Assembly: GCA_944389235.1 (NCBI GenBank)
Contig: CALXLO010000001.1
Span: 90,956 to 126,776 of the forward strand
DNA: 35,821 nt
Reading direction: 5' to 3'
Source: an uncultured Alphaproteobacteria bacterium
GTDB taxonomy: Bacteria; Pseudomonadota; Alphaproteobacteria; Rs-D84
The position numbers were made by a program, and so were the translations under genes. Of the stretch, positions 23,529 through 32,192 are shown piece by piece; within the stretch, counting starts at the first letter, position 1, and every line of letters starts with the position of its first letter. The notes under the pieces were generated by a model. It was not told the DNA's origin and searched no databases. It saw only the letters and a program-made list of their open reading frames with translations.

Positions 23529-24533
23529 TCAATATGCCACAATTTGCCCCGGTGCCCAGCCTTCGATTGTTCGTATGGCCGAAACAACACGCGCCAGTTC
23601 CCCATCAGACAAATCACGCATCAGCCGATTGATTGATAGTCCTGTTAATTCTTGGATACGGCGATGATATGCCGCGGTATCATTTTCAGACGGTGGCGCA
23701 TAACGACTGATTGCGCCGGCAATAGTTAAATTATTATAACTGTTGCTGCGCAGTAATGCGCTGATTGCGTTCATACCTGTTTCTTCGTCGGGAAATACCG
23801 CAAACCCGCCAGCCTGACCAATTGCGCCCATGCGCCGCGAAAATTCAGAATATCTGATATTACCAGGGTTTGTATTACGCCATGCACGCGTACCGCCAAC
23901 ACGACGATATTGCGTGCCGTCTGAATTAGTATAAACAACATCATTGCCATTGGCGTGCGCCTGCAGTGGTACATCTGTTGGAATATATGATGTGCTGTTT
24001 TGCAACATGCCATGACCACCAATTAATCCGACATTTATATCAGGCGGCACATCTGGGGTCATTATTGGTGCATCTGCATACGATAAAGTATGCGGGGCGG
24101 CACTGTCATAAATATAAATATTTTCATACAGTAAACTGTTTTCATCAAAATCAGCCAGTTTCAGATTTCTGGCATCCAAGACTTTATTTATTTCATTAAT
24201 TGATACGGTAATAGTCCGACATCCACGCGCGAACAAGTCGTCACCCCATATCATATTAACAATGGGTATCACCGCCGCCAATGTACCAAACATAATTGTT
24301 AAATTGCGCAGATTTATAAATATGTCATTTTTTGCGCCACGAATTAAAGATATTGCCCACCCAAACAGCAAAACACCAGTAATGCAAACAATAACAATCC
24401 ACGCGTATTCAATAAATGTTGAAAAACTGCGCAAGATACACGATGGGTCTTCTAGATACAAAACAGCCCCGTCTGTTCCCAAGATACGGAAACCGGCATT
24501 TTCCAGTAATCTAAGAATTACATCTGTGTTCAT
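23529..24533 (-). CDS. Two-helix membrane protein fused to a phage-type wall-hydrolase-like domain
   Basis: 334 residues from the ATG at 24533 (a TTG one codon upstream is the alternative). Two membrane helices (about 41-64 and 77-95) lie behind a short N-terminal part. The linker (about 130-210) is rich in Pro, Asp and Asn. Residues 215-300 read GGTRAWRNTNPGNIRY...GGFAVFPDEETGMNA...ISRYAPPSENDTAAYHRRI, which closely resembles the NPGNIR / GGFAVF / APPSEND domain of phage virion-associated and mobile-element proteins thought to act on peptidoglycan. A cell-envelope machine that needs local wall opening, such as a secretion system, is a reasonable guess. It lies between two unrecognised genes, 14-20 bases apart. 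No defined catalytic residue can be named. Confidence 0.65.
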   Translation of the reverse strand: MNTDVILRLLENAGFRILGTDGAVLYLEDPSCILRSFSTFIEYAWIVIVCITGVLLFGWAISLIRGAKNDIFINLRNLTIMFGTLAAVIPIVNMIWGDDLFARGCRTITVSINEINKVLDARNLKLADFDENSLLYENIYIYDSAAPHTLSYADAPIMTPDVPPDINVGLIGGHGMLQNSTSYIPTDVPLQAHANGNDVVYTNSDGTQYRRVGGTRAWRNTNPGNIRYSEFSRRMGAIGQAGGFAVFPDEETGMNAISALLRSNSYNNLTIAGAISRYAPPSENDTAAYHRRIQELTGLSINRLMRDLSDGELARVVSAIRTIEGWAPGQIVAY

Positions 24534-24550
24534 CAAAGACCATAATTTAC

Positions 24551-25573
24551 CTATTTCTTGGATGCAGCCTTGGTTGTAAAGAATCCCGGAATAGAAAAGT
24601 CGTCATCATTAGCAGCGATTCCGGCCCATCCGAATAAATCACCCATTAATCCAGTATCTTCGCGTTTTGCCTTTTTGAATGGTAATATGTTTTTCAATTT
24701 GCCGATTTTGCTGTGATTATCATTTTTTGGTGTATCTGGGATTTTATCCTGATTTTCGGCAAATTCTGCCGCCAGTTGTTCCAATGTTGCATCTGAATCA
24801 TCTGTATTTGTATCAGATTCTGGTAATTGTTCTGGGACTTCATTTGTTTCAATGTTTGATTCAGATTCCATATCTTCACGCAGTGGTGTCATGCTTTCCA
24901 ATAATTGTTCCAATGTTTTTTCAATTGGTGCACTGGGTGCATCATCTGTAATCATATCTGCAATGTTTACATGTTCGGCATCTGTTGTTTCACCAATAAT
25001 TTCCGCAGAAACATCAACATCAGTTATTATTTCATTTGCTTGTTCTGTGGTTTGTGTATCGTCTGGTGTCGGTTCTGATATCGATTGACGGTCTGCATCA
25101 GAATCAGATTGTTCATTTTTTGATGCCAGTATGGATAATATAGGTATTATTTTTTCGTTATTTTCATCCGCAGAGTTATTTGTTTCATTTTCCGTTATAT
25201 CCGGTTCTGGTGCGATGTCCGACGATTTTTTGACCGATTCGGTCGCATTGCGTTGACGCGTTGCACGCGTTTTTTTCAAAGGTTGCGGTTGTTCTGGCGC
25301 ATCCACAGAAGTGTTTTCTGATTCAACTATATTTGGTTCATCATTATCTGTGATTTCTGGGGTAATATCTGTATCATCTGTTGAAACAGCAACCGTCGTG
25401 GTATTTTCATCTGTTGTTGCGGCCCCCAGCGCATCATCTGCATCAACCGGCACACCAAACATAACAGTATCTGCCCCTAAACCTAATGTATTTCGCACCT
25501 CGTCAAAAGCGGCACGAATATCCGCCATATTAAATACTTCGTTTCCGGAAATATAAATGATTTTTGTCTTCAT
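24551..25573 (-). CDS. Acidic, largely disordered protein with a small N-terminal domain, unrecognised
   Basis: 340 residues. Only residues 1-45 (KIIYISGNEVFNMADIRAAFDEV...VMFGVPVD) look folded, with strand-helix-strand character. Residues 50-290 are low-complexity and rich in Asp, Glu, Thr and Ser, with an isolated basic patch KKTRATRQR near 100. LEQLLESM and LEQLAAEF repeat a short helical motif. The C-terminus (about 295-340) is basic then hydrophobic (KLKNILPFKKAKRED...LMGDLFGWAGIA). There is no signal peptide, so it is probably cytoplasmic. GGAGA precedes the ATG. As first gene of the cluster with two membrane proteins it may be a scaffold or adaptor; this is inference. Confidence 0.55.
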   Translation of the reverse strand: MKTKIIYISGNEVFNMADIRAAFDEVRNTLGLGADTVMFGVPVDADDALGAATTDENTTTVAVSTDDTDITPEITDNDEPNIVESENTSVDAPEQPQPLKKTRATRQRNATESVKKSSDIAPEPDITENETNNSADENNEKIIPILSILASKNEQSDSDADRQSISEPTPDDTQTTEQANEIITDVDVSAEIIGETTDAEHVNIADMITDDAPSAPIEKTLEQLLESMTPLREDMESESNIETNEVPEQLPESDTNTDDSDATLEQLAAEFAENQDKIPDTPKNDNHSKIGKLKNILPFKKAKREDTGLMGDLFGWAGIAANDDDFSIPGFFTTKAASKK

Positions 25574-25622
25574 TGAAACAAATCTCCAATACTAGATGGG
25601 GTCATTATATCACATTTTGGTG

Positions 25623-25651
25623 TTGAACGCATGTAAAAAATATCTTACACT
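25623..25651 (+). promoter_or_regulatory. Promoter for the zauP-like/zapA pair, predicting a leaderless mRNA
   Basis: TTGAAC (25623-25628), 17-base spacer, TACACT (25646-25651). Transcription would begin about seven bases later, at the ATG at 25658 itself. No Shine-Dalgarno sequence lies before that ATG. Confidence 0.5.
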
Positions 25652-25657
25652 GGTCGT

Positions 25658-25867
25658 ATGTCTGATATAAAACAGCAAATATTTCAAGAATTGTCCGCAT
25701 TGGACGATGCCACCGCAAAATTGCGCGCGACGGCGGCAAATGCCGGTCGCCAAACAGATTTAGAAGTGGCAATCCTGACCGAACAAGTGCGCGGATTGCG
25801 TGAAAAAAACGCCCGTGCGGCTGAAATGATTGAACAATCTGTGTCTATATTAGAGAAATTAAAATGA
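25658..25867 (+). CDS. Small coiled-coil protein upstream of zapA (ZauP-like)
   Basis: 69 residues, almost entirely helix with heptad spacing (IFQELSALDDATAKL...LEVAILTEQVRGLREKNARAAEMIEQSVSIL). The stop overlaps the zapA start (ATGA). In Caulobacter a conserved coiled-coil protein encoded directly upstream of zapA, ZauP, pairs with ZapA to focus the FtsZ ring; position, size and helix content fit that protein here. The sequence is too simple to prove orthology. Translation probably begins without a ribosome site from a leaderless message. Confidence 0.65.
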   Translation: MSDIKQQIFQELSALDDATAKLRATAANAGRQTDLEVAILTEQVRGLREKNARAAEMIEQSVSILEKLK

Positions 25868-26142
25868 GTGTCGTTTCTATACCAATTGTAAATAAAAATT
25901 ATCCGATGGGGTGCGAAGATGGTCAAGAACATCGCTTGATTGAACTGGGCAAGATGGTTGATGCGCGCGCACGCGAAATTCTGGATAAAATCGGACCTTT
26001 GCAAGAAAATGCGCTGTTGGCGACACTGTGCATCGTTTTGGCAGATGAATTACATAATCGCCCCGCACCTGCGGCAACAGATGCTGATTTGCGGGAAATA
26101 TTGGCACGGATTCGTGAAATAAAAAATAAAATCAATAATTAA
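25864..26142 (+). CDS. zapA: Cell-division protein ZapA
   Basis: 92 residues, the normal ZapA size. ZapA cross-links FtsZ filaments at the division site. An N-terminal strand pair ([33 protein letters not shown]) matches the ZapA fold, where G-x-E..H/R-L-x-x-L-A follows the C/Y-P segment. A long C-terminal helix ([14 protein letters not shown]...[15 protein letters not shown]) would form the antiparallel coiled coil. It overlaps the ZauP-like gene by four bases and ends at a strong terminator. Confidence 0.85.
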   Translation: MSVVSIPIVNKNYPMGCEDGQEHRLIELGKMVDARAREILDKIGPLQENALLATLCIVLADELHNRPAPAATDADLREILARIREIKNKINN

Positions 26143-26167
26143 AAAACGCGTTAAATACGCGTTTTTT
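26141..26167 (+). terminator. Rho-independent terminator after zapA
   Basis: AAAAAACGCGT pairs with ACGCGTTTTTT around TAAAT. It precedes parC by about 44 bases, so parC needs its own promoter or read-through. Confidence 0.9.
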
Positions 26168-26210
26168 TCTGTTGTTATTTTTTTGCAAATGTTCTAAATT
26201 CTGGGATGTT

Positions 26211-28442
26211 ATGAGCAAAGAAATTATTGAAAAAATTGATTCTCAGCAGTTATCGGACGCATTGTCCGAACGCTATCTGTCATATGCGGTCAGCACGATT
26301 GTTTCGCGCGCACTGCCGGATGTTCGTGATGGGTTAAAGCCTGTACATCGTCGTATTTTGTATTCTATGTTGCGCCAAAAATTGTCCCCCAGCGCAGCGT
26401 TTCGTAAATGTGCAACGGTTGTTGGGGATGTGTTGGGGCATTATCATCCGCATGGCGATTCATCTGTCTATGATGCAATGGTCCGTCTGGCCCAGGATTT
26501 TTCCGTGCGATACCCGTTAATAGATGGCCAGGGTAATTTTGGTAATATTGATGGCGACCCCCAGGCAGCATATCGTTATACTGAATCCAAAATGACTGAT
26601 GCGGCTATGCTGATTATGGATGGCATCGACGAAGATAGTGTTGATATGGTGCCAAATTTTGACGGCACAACCACCGAACCGTCTGTAATGCCGGGGGCGT
26701 TTCCCAATCTGTTGGCAAATGGCGGTATGGGCATTGCCGTTGGTATGGCAACAAACATCCCAACACACAATGTTGCCGAAGTTTGTGATGCGCTGTCGCT
26801 GGTGGTTGATAATCCAGATGCCACCACCGCACAAATTATGAAAAAAATGGTTGGTCCTGATTTTCCAACCGGTGGAATATTGATTGATTCATTTGATACG
26901 ATTGTAAAAAACTATGACACGGGTCGTGGTGCGTTTCGTATCCGTGCAAAATGGGAAATTGAAAAACTGGACCGTGGTGCAGAACAAGTTGTTATTACAG
27001 AAATTCCATACGGAATTATAAAATCTAAACTGGTTGAACAAATTGCCAACTTAATTGATGCAAAAAAATTGCCGTTGGTTGATGATATATCAGACGAATC
27101 TACGACCAGTGTGCGAATTGTTATTACCCCCAAAAGTCGTAATGTCCCCGCAGACAAAATGATGGCGCACTTGTTTGCAATGACAGACTTGGAATACAAA
27201 TTTAACATGAATTTTAATGTTATCGATTCGCGCGGTGTTCCACGGGTTATGGGCATTGGTGATGTATTGCGCGAATTTATCGCACACCAGAAAAATGTTT
27301 TGATACGACGCACCAAGTGGCGTTTGGGTAATATTGCACGCAGACTGGAAATTCTGGGTGGATTGTTGATTGTATACTTGAACTTGGACAGGGTTATTGA
27401 AATTATCCGCAACGAAGACGACCCCAAGACTGTATTAATTGCTGAATTTAATTTAACCGATATTCAGGTAGAAGCGATATTAAACACCCGTCTGCGTTCT
27501 TTGCGCAAACTGGAAGAAATGGAAATTCGTCGCGAAGATGCGGCATTACTGGCAGAACAAAAACAATTGCAAGATTTATTGGCCAGTCCAGAAATGCAGA
27601 ACGAACAATTAAAGGCTTGGTTTGCAGATATTAAAAAGCAATACGATAAAAAAACGGCGCTGGGGCGGCGGCGTACACAATGGGTACCACAAACCACAGA
27701 AATTATCGTTAATGCCGAAGAATTTATTGAAAAAGAACCGTTAACAATAATATTGTCAACAATGGGCTGGATTCGCGCCGCCAAGGGACATCTGGATTTA
27801 AGCAATCTGGATTTGAAATTCAAAGAAGGCGACGAACTGCAATTCGCGTTCCATGCACAATCAACTGATAAAGTTAATTTGTTTGCCAGTGGGGGCAAAA
27901 TGTTTACTTTGGCGGCAAACGATTTGCCGTCAGCACGCGGGTTTGGTGAATCTGTGCGTATGATGGTTGATATCGGCGCAGATGAAAATATTGTATCTGC
28001 ATTTGTGCTGGATGTCGCGGCAAAATATTTACTGGTCGGTCGCCATGGCACTGGGTTTATTGTATCCGGTGAAAATTGTTTGGCACAAACGCGTACTGGG
28101 AAACAGGTTATGAATACTGATGCGCGCAATCAGGCAATAATGTGTGTTCCGGTTTCTGGTGATACAATTGCAATGTCGGGTTCAAACGATAAATTATTGA
28201 TATTCCCGACATCTGAAATTCCAGAAATGACCCGTGGCAAAGGTGTAATTTTGCAAAAATATAACGCTGAACGCACTTATGTTCTGGATGCAATGTTCTT
28301 TAACGCATCTGACGGTTTTGGTTGGACAACAGGTCGGGGTACAACCAAACTGGACGATTGGTCGCCTTGGGCGGGTCATCGCGCATCCCAGGGTCGCACT
28401 GTCCCGGTCGGGTTCCCGCGCAGTGGTAAATTTGGTAAATAA
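26211..28442 (+). CDS. parC: DNA topoisomerase IV subunit A
   Basis: 743 residues from the ATG at 26211 (a longer frame from 26172 is less likely; GGGAT lies before 26211). ParC with ParE unlinks replicated chromosomes. Seen: [21 protein letters not shown] (33-53) and [17 protein letters not shown], with Ser84 and Asp88 at the quinolone-relevant positions (both side chains of the sensitive type). Tyr123 in [10 protein letters not shown] is the residue that bonds DNA. The length and the lack of the GyrA box favour ParC over GyrA. The C-terminal blades are degenerate, as in ParC. Confidence 0.93.
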   Translation: MSKEIIEKIDSQQLSDALSERYLSYAVSTIVSRALPDVRDGLKPVHRRILYSMLRQKLSPSAAFRKCATVVGDVLGHYHPHGDSSVYDAMVRLAQDFSVRYPLIDGQGNFGNIDGDPQAAYRYTESKMTDAAMLIMDGIDEDSVDMVPNFDGTTTEPSVMPGAFPNLLANGGMGIAVGMATNIPTHNVAEVCDALSLVVDNPDATTAQIMKKMVGPDFPTGGILIDSFDTIVKNYDTGRGAFRIRAKWEIEKLDRGAEQVVITEIPYGIIKSKLVEQIANLIDAKKLPLVDDISDESTTSVRIVITPKSRNVPADKMMAHLFAMTDLEYKFNMNFNVIDSRGVPRVMGIGDVLREFIAHQKNVLIRRTKWRLGNIARRLEILGGLLIVYLNLDRVIEIIRNEDDPKTVLIAEFNLTDIQVEAILNTRLRSLRKLEEMEIRREDAALLAEQKQLQDLLASPEMQNEQLKAWFADIKKQYDKKTALGRRRTQWVPQTTEIIVNAEEFIEKEPLTIILSTMGWIRAAKGHLDLSNLDLKFKEGDELQFAFHAQSTDKVNLFASGGKMFTLAANDLPSARGFGESVRMMVDIGADENIVSAFVLDVAAKYLLVGRHGTGFIVSGENCLAQTRTGKQVMNTDARNQAIMCVPVSGDTIAMSGSNDKLLIFPTSEIPEMTRGKGVILQKYNAERTYVLDAMFFNASDGFGWTTGRGTTKLDDWSPWAGHRASQGRTVPVGFPRSGKFGK

Positions 28443-28509
28443 TTCATATATAAATTAGTTGAATGTTTATACTGCAAGTATGTATAATAATATACAAAGG
28501 GGGCGGCCA

Positions 28510-29679
28510 GTGAAACATTTATCATATTTAGTATTTGTTGGATTGGTGCTAGTGGCATGTTCTGGTGGTGGAACACCATCTGTTGGCACAATTCATCGCG
28601 ACGGTTTTATTCCTGGAACAAAACCGTATGCGGATTCGGTTATTAAGCAAAACCAGGCCGTCACAAATATGCTGATAACTAATACTGCCCAGGCTGAAAA
28701 ATATATCACCAGCAAACTTGTTGGCTATTCTGGCAACACATCCGGCCTGGATAAAATCGATGTTGCAAACTTGGCAATAAAAATTGCATCTGGGGGTGAA
28801 ATCGGTGATGCTGACGCAGGATTGGTAAATCCGGCATTGTATTTGATTGATACTGGATTGTATTCTGCATGTGCAAACCAAGGTGAAACATGTATATCAA
28901 ATTGGCGCGATAATAATTCTGGAACATTAAAAAACGCATTGGGTAATTTACAACGATATGCCGAAGTGCTGGATATAAAAACAGCAAATTTTACAACATT
29001 ATCATCAGAAAATGTTAATCTGACTTTTAGTGTTAATGATTCGACCGGTGCAATAGAATCAATATCGGTCGGGGATAATAAATATCAGCGCGTTGGCGCA
29101 ACAAATACATTTAATAACGGTTCAGAATTGCTGACATATAAGTCTGCCGCAGGGGCGGATATGGGACTGCGCTATTCTGATTTTGGATATTATAATATTA
29201 CCGATGGCGCAACTGTTGGACCAGATATTATGTTTGCCGGCGGTTATGGTACAAAACAAATTGCAGAATCAGAAATCAAAAAAAATATGACAGATGAAAC
29301 AATGTCATTTCGTGGTGGTGCAGCAATTGGTACTTTGACAAATAACCAGAACACTGAATCAATCAGTGCAAATAATGTATCATTGGTGTTTAACAAGAAT
29401 GACGGTTCGTCTGTATTAACTGTGCCGTTTACTGATTGGTATACAATAACTGCAACCAAAGATTTTGAATCAACAAATGCGACCATTGATTTCAGTGAAC
29501 CTGCCGACGACAGTAAACTGGTTGATATGTTTACACCAAGCACATTAACCGGCGCATTGGGTAATATGAATGTTGGGTATTATGGTCCATCAGGCACCCC
29601 GACCGAGGCCACAGGTACCGTCCAATATACAGAACCCGACGGCATGAAAATGGATGTCGCATTTGGAATAAAGAAATAA
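28510..29679 (+). CDS. Lipoprotein with a possible TbpB-like surface barrel
   Basis: 389 residues from the GTG at 28510, chosen because AAAGGGGG lies 9-16 bases ahead and because this start gives a lipoprotein signal: KHLSYLVFVGLVLVAC with lipobox LVAC and Cys17, then SGGG. An upstream in-frame ATG at 28459 would bury the signal. The mid part is helical, with a Cys pair (about 119 and 124). The C-terminal third is beta-rich: MSFRGGAAIGTL, FTDWYTITATKDF and TGALGNMNVGYYGPSGTPTEATGTVQY. G-x-YYGP...E..G resembles the barrel repeats of transferrin-binding-protein-B-type lipoproteins. The ligand is unknown; the TbpB likeness is a pattern impression only. Confidence 0.65.
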   Translation: MKHLSYLVFVGLVLVACSGGGTPSVGTIHRDGFIPGTKPYADSVIKQNQAVTNMLITNTAQAEKYITSKLVGYSGNTSGLDKIDVANLAIKIASGGEIGDADAGLVNPALYLIDTGLYSACANQGETCISNWRDNNSGTLKNALGNLQRYAEVLDIKTANFTTLSSENVNLTFSVNDSTGAIESISVGDNKYQRVGATNTFNNGSELLTYKSAAGADMGLRYSDFGYYNITDGATVGPDIMFAGGYGTKQIAESEIKKNMTDETMSFRGGAAIGTLTNNQNTESISANNVSLVFNKNDGSSVLTVPFTDWYTITATKDFESTNATIDFSEPADDSKLVDMFTPSTLTGALGNMNVGYYGPSGTPTEATGTVQYTEPDGMKMDVAFGIKK

Positions 29680-29688
29680 AAAGTAAAG

Positions 29689-29718
29689 AAAAAACGGCGT
29701 AAGATTACGCCGTTTTTT
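29689..29718. terminator. Bidirectional terminator between the lipoprotein gene and rpmG
   Basis: ACGGCGTA / TACGCCGT stem around AGAT, with six A residues before and six T residues after; it can stop transcription from both sides. Confidence 0.9.
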
Positions 29719-29735
29719 AACCCATAAAATAGCAA

Positions 29736-29915
29736 TTAATGAGGCATTTTGCCTTCGGTCATAACGACATGCTTGCGTAATTTTGGGTCGTATTTACGAA
29801 ATTTCATTTTACCCGCAGTATTTTCAGAACGGGTGTTTTTTGTTGTTGTATAGAAATAGCCGGTTTCTTTATTTTCCAGCTTTACAACTTCTTTACTGCC
29901 TTTCTTGGATGCCAT
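29736..29915 (-). CDS. rpmG: Ribosomal protein bL33
   Basis: 59 residues read on the minus strand from the ATG at 29915. bL33 is a small basic protein of the large ribosomal subunit. [17 protein letters not shown] (11-27), [19 protein letters not shown] (32-50) and the ending match the family; the usual order is KLxSTAGTGxFYxTxKN..NxxxKLxLxKYDPxxRKHV. No Cys residues are present, so it is the zinc-free form. AAGGT precedes the start. It is divergent from tRNA-Leu. Confidence 0.95.
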   Translation of the reverse strand: MASKKGSKEVVKLENKETGYFYTTTKNTRSENTAGKMKFRKYDPKLRKHVVMTEGKMPH

Positions 29916-30005
29916 GTTATTAACCTTTTTATTTACACTGCGTCAAATTTTAGGTCAAAATTTACTGGAAATCAAGTACTTTTTATCATATTATAAGATT
30001 TACTG

Positions 30006-30090
<85 letters not shown>

Positions 30091-30103
30091 AAATATATTA
30101 TTT

Positions 30104-30223
30104 TTAATATACCGGATAATTACGCGGAAACGATGAATCTGGACGACTTAAATTAGATTTAACACCGCATGCTGCTGTGGCCAGTGTCGCAATTAATAAA
30201 AATCCTAAAAATACTTTTTTCAT
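30104..30223 (-). CDS. Mini-lipoprotein (LptM/PF13627-like)
   Basis: 39 residues from the ATG at 30223. KKVFLGFLLIATLATAAC ends in a lipobox TAAC with Cys19, then GVKSNLSRPDSSFPRNYPVY. The mature C-G-x-K-x-x-L-x-x-P pattern is that of tiny outer-membrane lipoproteins such as LptM (YifL), which stabilises the LptDE translocon, and of the alphaproteobacterial CGVKSDL..P lipoproteins, often found near lysA. lptE is elsewhere in this window, but no direct link is seen. The -10 hexamer ends eight bases before the ATG, so the message may have no leader. Confidence 0.72.
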   Translation of the reverse strand: MKKVFLGFLLIATLATAACGVKSNLSRPDSSFPRNYPVY

Positions 30224-30230
30224 GCTTTTT

Positions 30231-30258
30231 ATTATACTATTGGTATAAATGTATGCAA
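30231..30258 (-). promoter_or_regulatory. Promoter for the mini-lipoprotein
   Basis: On the minus strand TTGCAT (30258-30253), a 16-base spacer and perfect TATAAT (30236-30231). The predicted start falls at about 30224, next to the ATG at 30223. Confidence 0.5.
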
Positions 30259-30318
30259 TAAAAAACACTGGGAAATCAGTCTTGTTTATTTATATCAGCC
30301 AGTCATATTAAAATTTCC

Positions 30319-30331
30319 ATATACTGTATAT
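30319..30331 (+). promoter_or_regulatory. Perfect 13-base palindrome ahead of oleate hydratase
   Basis: ATATAC-T-GTATAT sits 20 bases before the ATG, just upstream of the AAGGAGG ribosome site. It may be an operator or include the -10 (TATACT). No known box is recognised and the composition is AT-rich. Confidence 0.3.
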
Positions 30332-30350
30332 AAAACCAAGGAGGAAAAAT

Positions 30351-32123
30351 ATGTACCACAGTAATGGAAATTACGAAGCGTTTGCTAATCCGATGCCGCC
30401 AGCAGATGCCGCAAAAAAGTCTGCATATATTGTTGGTGGGGGCTTAGCAGGTCTGGCAGCCGCCGTTTTTATGATTCGCGACGGGAAAATGCGCGGTAAT
30501 AAAATTCATATATTTGAAGAATTGCCTATTGCCGGCGGCAGCATGGACGGCATCAAAAACCCGCAACGGGGATTTATTATTCGTGGTGGTCGTGAAATGG
30601 AAGCACATTTTGAAACATTGTGGGATTTATTTCGGTCTATCCCGTCATTAGAAAATCCTGATGTATCTGTGTTGGATGAATTTTATTGGCTGAATAAATC
30701 AGACCCCAGTTTTTCACATTGCCGTGCGATTGAACGGCGTGGACATCGTATGCGCGATGATGGCAAATTAACCCTTAGTCCAACGGCTGTGCGTGAATTG
30801 ATTGATTTGGCACTGATGCCCGAAGAAAAACTGCAAGATGTGCAAATAGACCAAGTATTCGGCAAAGAATTTTTTGAATCTAATTTCTGGTTGTATTGGG
30901 CAACTATGTTTGCATTTGAACCATGGTCCAGTGCGATGGAAATGCGTCGTTATATTTTGCGATTTATTCACCATGTCGGCAAACTGGCAGATATGTCTGC
31001 ATTAAAATTTACAAAATATAACCAGTATGAATCACTGATAACACCATTGGTGCGCTGGCTGGAATCACATGGGGTAAAATTCCATTTTGATACAACAATT
31101 ACAAATATTCGTGTTAATTGTAAGCAAAATAAAAAAGTCGCACAAAAAATAGAACTGATTAAAAACGGTCGCCGTCGTGAAATAAAATTAACCCCAGACG
31201 ATTTAGTATTTGTTACAAATGGTTCAATAACAGAAAGCACCACATACGGCGACAATGACACACCTGCCAGCCAAGAACATGAACTGGGTGCGTCATGGCA
31301 ACTGTGGAAGAACATGGCTGCACAATGTGATGAATTTGGACATCCAGAAAAATTCTGTGAAAATATACCAGATGCAAATTGGGTAATATCTGCAACCATT
31401 ACTTTGACAGATGACACTGTTGTTCCGTATATAGAAAAAATATGCAAGAAAAATCCACACAGCGGTTCAATCGTCAGCAGTGGTCCGGTTACAATCAAAG
31501 ATTCTAATTGGTTATACGGATTCAGCATTTCGCGTCAGCCGCATTTTCGCGCGCAAAAATCAAATGAAATCGTTGTCTGGACATACGGGTTGCTGTCAGA
31601 TACTTTGGGGAACTATGTGAAAAAGAAAATAACAGAATGCACCGGGGCAGAATTATGTGCAGAATGGCTGTATCATATCGGGGTGCCAGAATCACAAATT
31701 GCAGATATTGCACATAATCGTTCCAGTACGGTTCCCAGCCACATGCCATACATAACAACATACTTTATGCCGCGTGCCATTGGGGACAGACCGCGTGTAG
31801 TGCCAAATGGTTCTGTAAATCTGGCGTTTATTGGCAATTATGCGGAAACAGAACGCGACACGGTATTCACAACAGAATATTCTGTCCGTACCGCGATGGA
31901 GGCTGTATATACTTTGTTGAACATAGCGCGTGGTGTACCCGAAGTGTTTGATTCTTGCTTTGACATACGCATGTTGTTGCAAAGTGTGTATTACCTGAAC
32001 GATTGCAAAAAATTACGCGAGATAGATGTTCCATGGGTTATGAAGTTGCTGGAAAAACAAGGCATGAAGCATGTGCATGGGACATACCTGGAACAATTAT
32101 TGCGTGATGCAAAATTAATATAA
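30351..32123 (+). CDS. ohyA: Oleate hydratase (FAD-dependent fatty-acid double-bond hydratase)
   Basis: 590 residues, almost the length of the Staphylococcus enzyme (591). It adds water to cis-9 double bonds of free unsaturated fatty acids, giving 10-hydroxy acids, at the cytosolic face of the membrane. The FAD motif G29-G-G-L-A-G34 is preceded by AYIV. RGGREMEAHFETLWDLFRSIPS (78-99) is the family signature with the catalytic Glu82. FAFEPWSSAMEMRRYILRF and the C-terminal EYSVRTAMEAVYTLL are also typical. It has a strong AAGGAGG and its own terminator, so it is monocistronic. Roles proposed for the family are detoxifying host or dietary fatty acids and supplying hydroxy fatty acids. Confidence 0.95.
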   Translation: MYHSNGNYEAFANPMPPADAAKKSAYIVGGGLAGLAAAVFMIRDGKMRGNKIHIFEELPIAGGSMDGIKNPQRGFIIRGGREMEAHFETLWDLFRSIPSLENPDVSVLDEFYWLNKSDPSFSHCRAIERRGHRMRDDGKLTLSPTAVRELIDLALMPEEKLQDVQIDQVFGKEFFESNFWLYWATMFAFEPWSSAMEMRRYILRFIHHVGKLADMSALKFTKYNQYESLITPLVRWLESHGVKFHFDTTITNIRVNCKQNKKVAQKIELIKNGRRREIKLTPDDLVFVTNGSITESTTYGDNDTPASQEHELGASWQLWKNMAAQCDEFGHPEKFCENIPDANWVISATITLTDDTVVPYIEKICKKNPHSGSIVSSGPVTIKDSNWLYGFSISRQPHFRAQKSNEIVVWTYGLLSDTLGNYVKKKITECTGAELCAEWLYHIGVPESQIADIAHNRSSTVPSHMPYITTYFMPRAIGDRPRVVPNGSVNLAFIGNYAETERDTVFTTEYSVRTAMEAVYTLLNIARGVPEVFDSCFDIRMLLQSVYYLNDCKKLREIDVPWVMKLLEKQGMKHVHGTYLEQLLRDAKLI

Positions 32124-32148
32124 AAAACGGGGCACCGCCCCGTTTTTT
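32122..32148 (+). terminator. Rho-independent terminator after oleate hydratase
   Basis: ACGGGGC / GCCCCGT stem around ACC, with six A residues before and six T residues after. Confidence 0.92.
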
Positions 32149-32163
32149 ATTATAGACGGATAT

Positions 32164-32189
32164 AAAAAATCCCGCAGGGTTGCGGGATT
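32164..32189 (-). terminator. Rho-independent terminator after glyQS (minus strand)
   Basis: AATCCCGCA / TGCGGGATT with a four-base loop; the A run on its left is the T run for the minus strand. Confidence 0.9.
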
Positions 32190-32192
32190 GAT

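Noticed and set aside
24551-25573. Plus-strand Ser/Val-rich frames opposite the acidic protein
   Set aside because: They are mirror images of Asp/Glu/Thr codons, lack ribosome sites and match no family.
26581-28129. Long minus-strand frames inside parC
   Set aside because: Antisense shadows of a strongly conserved gene; no ribosome site or family features.
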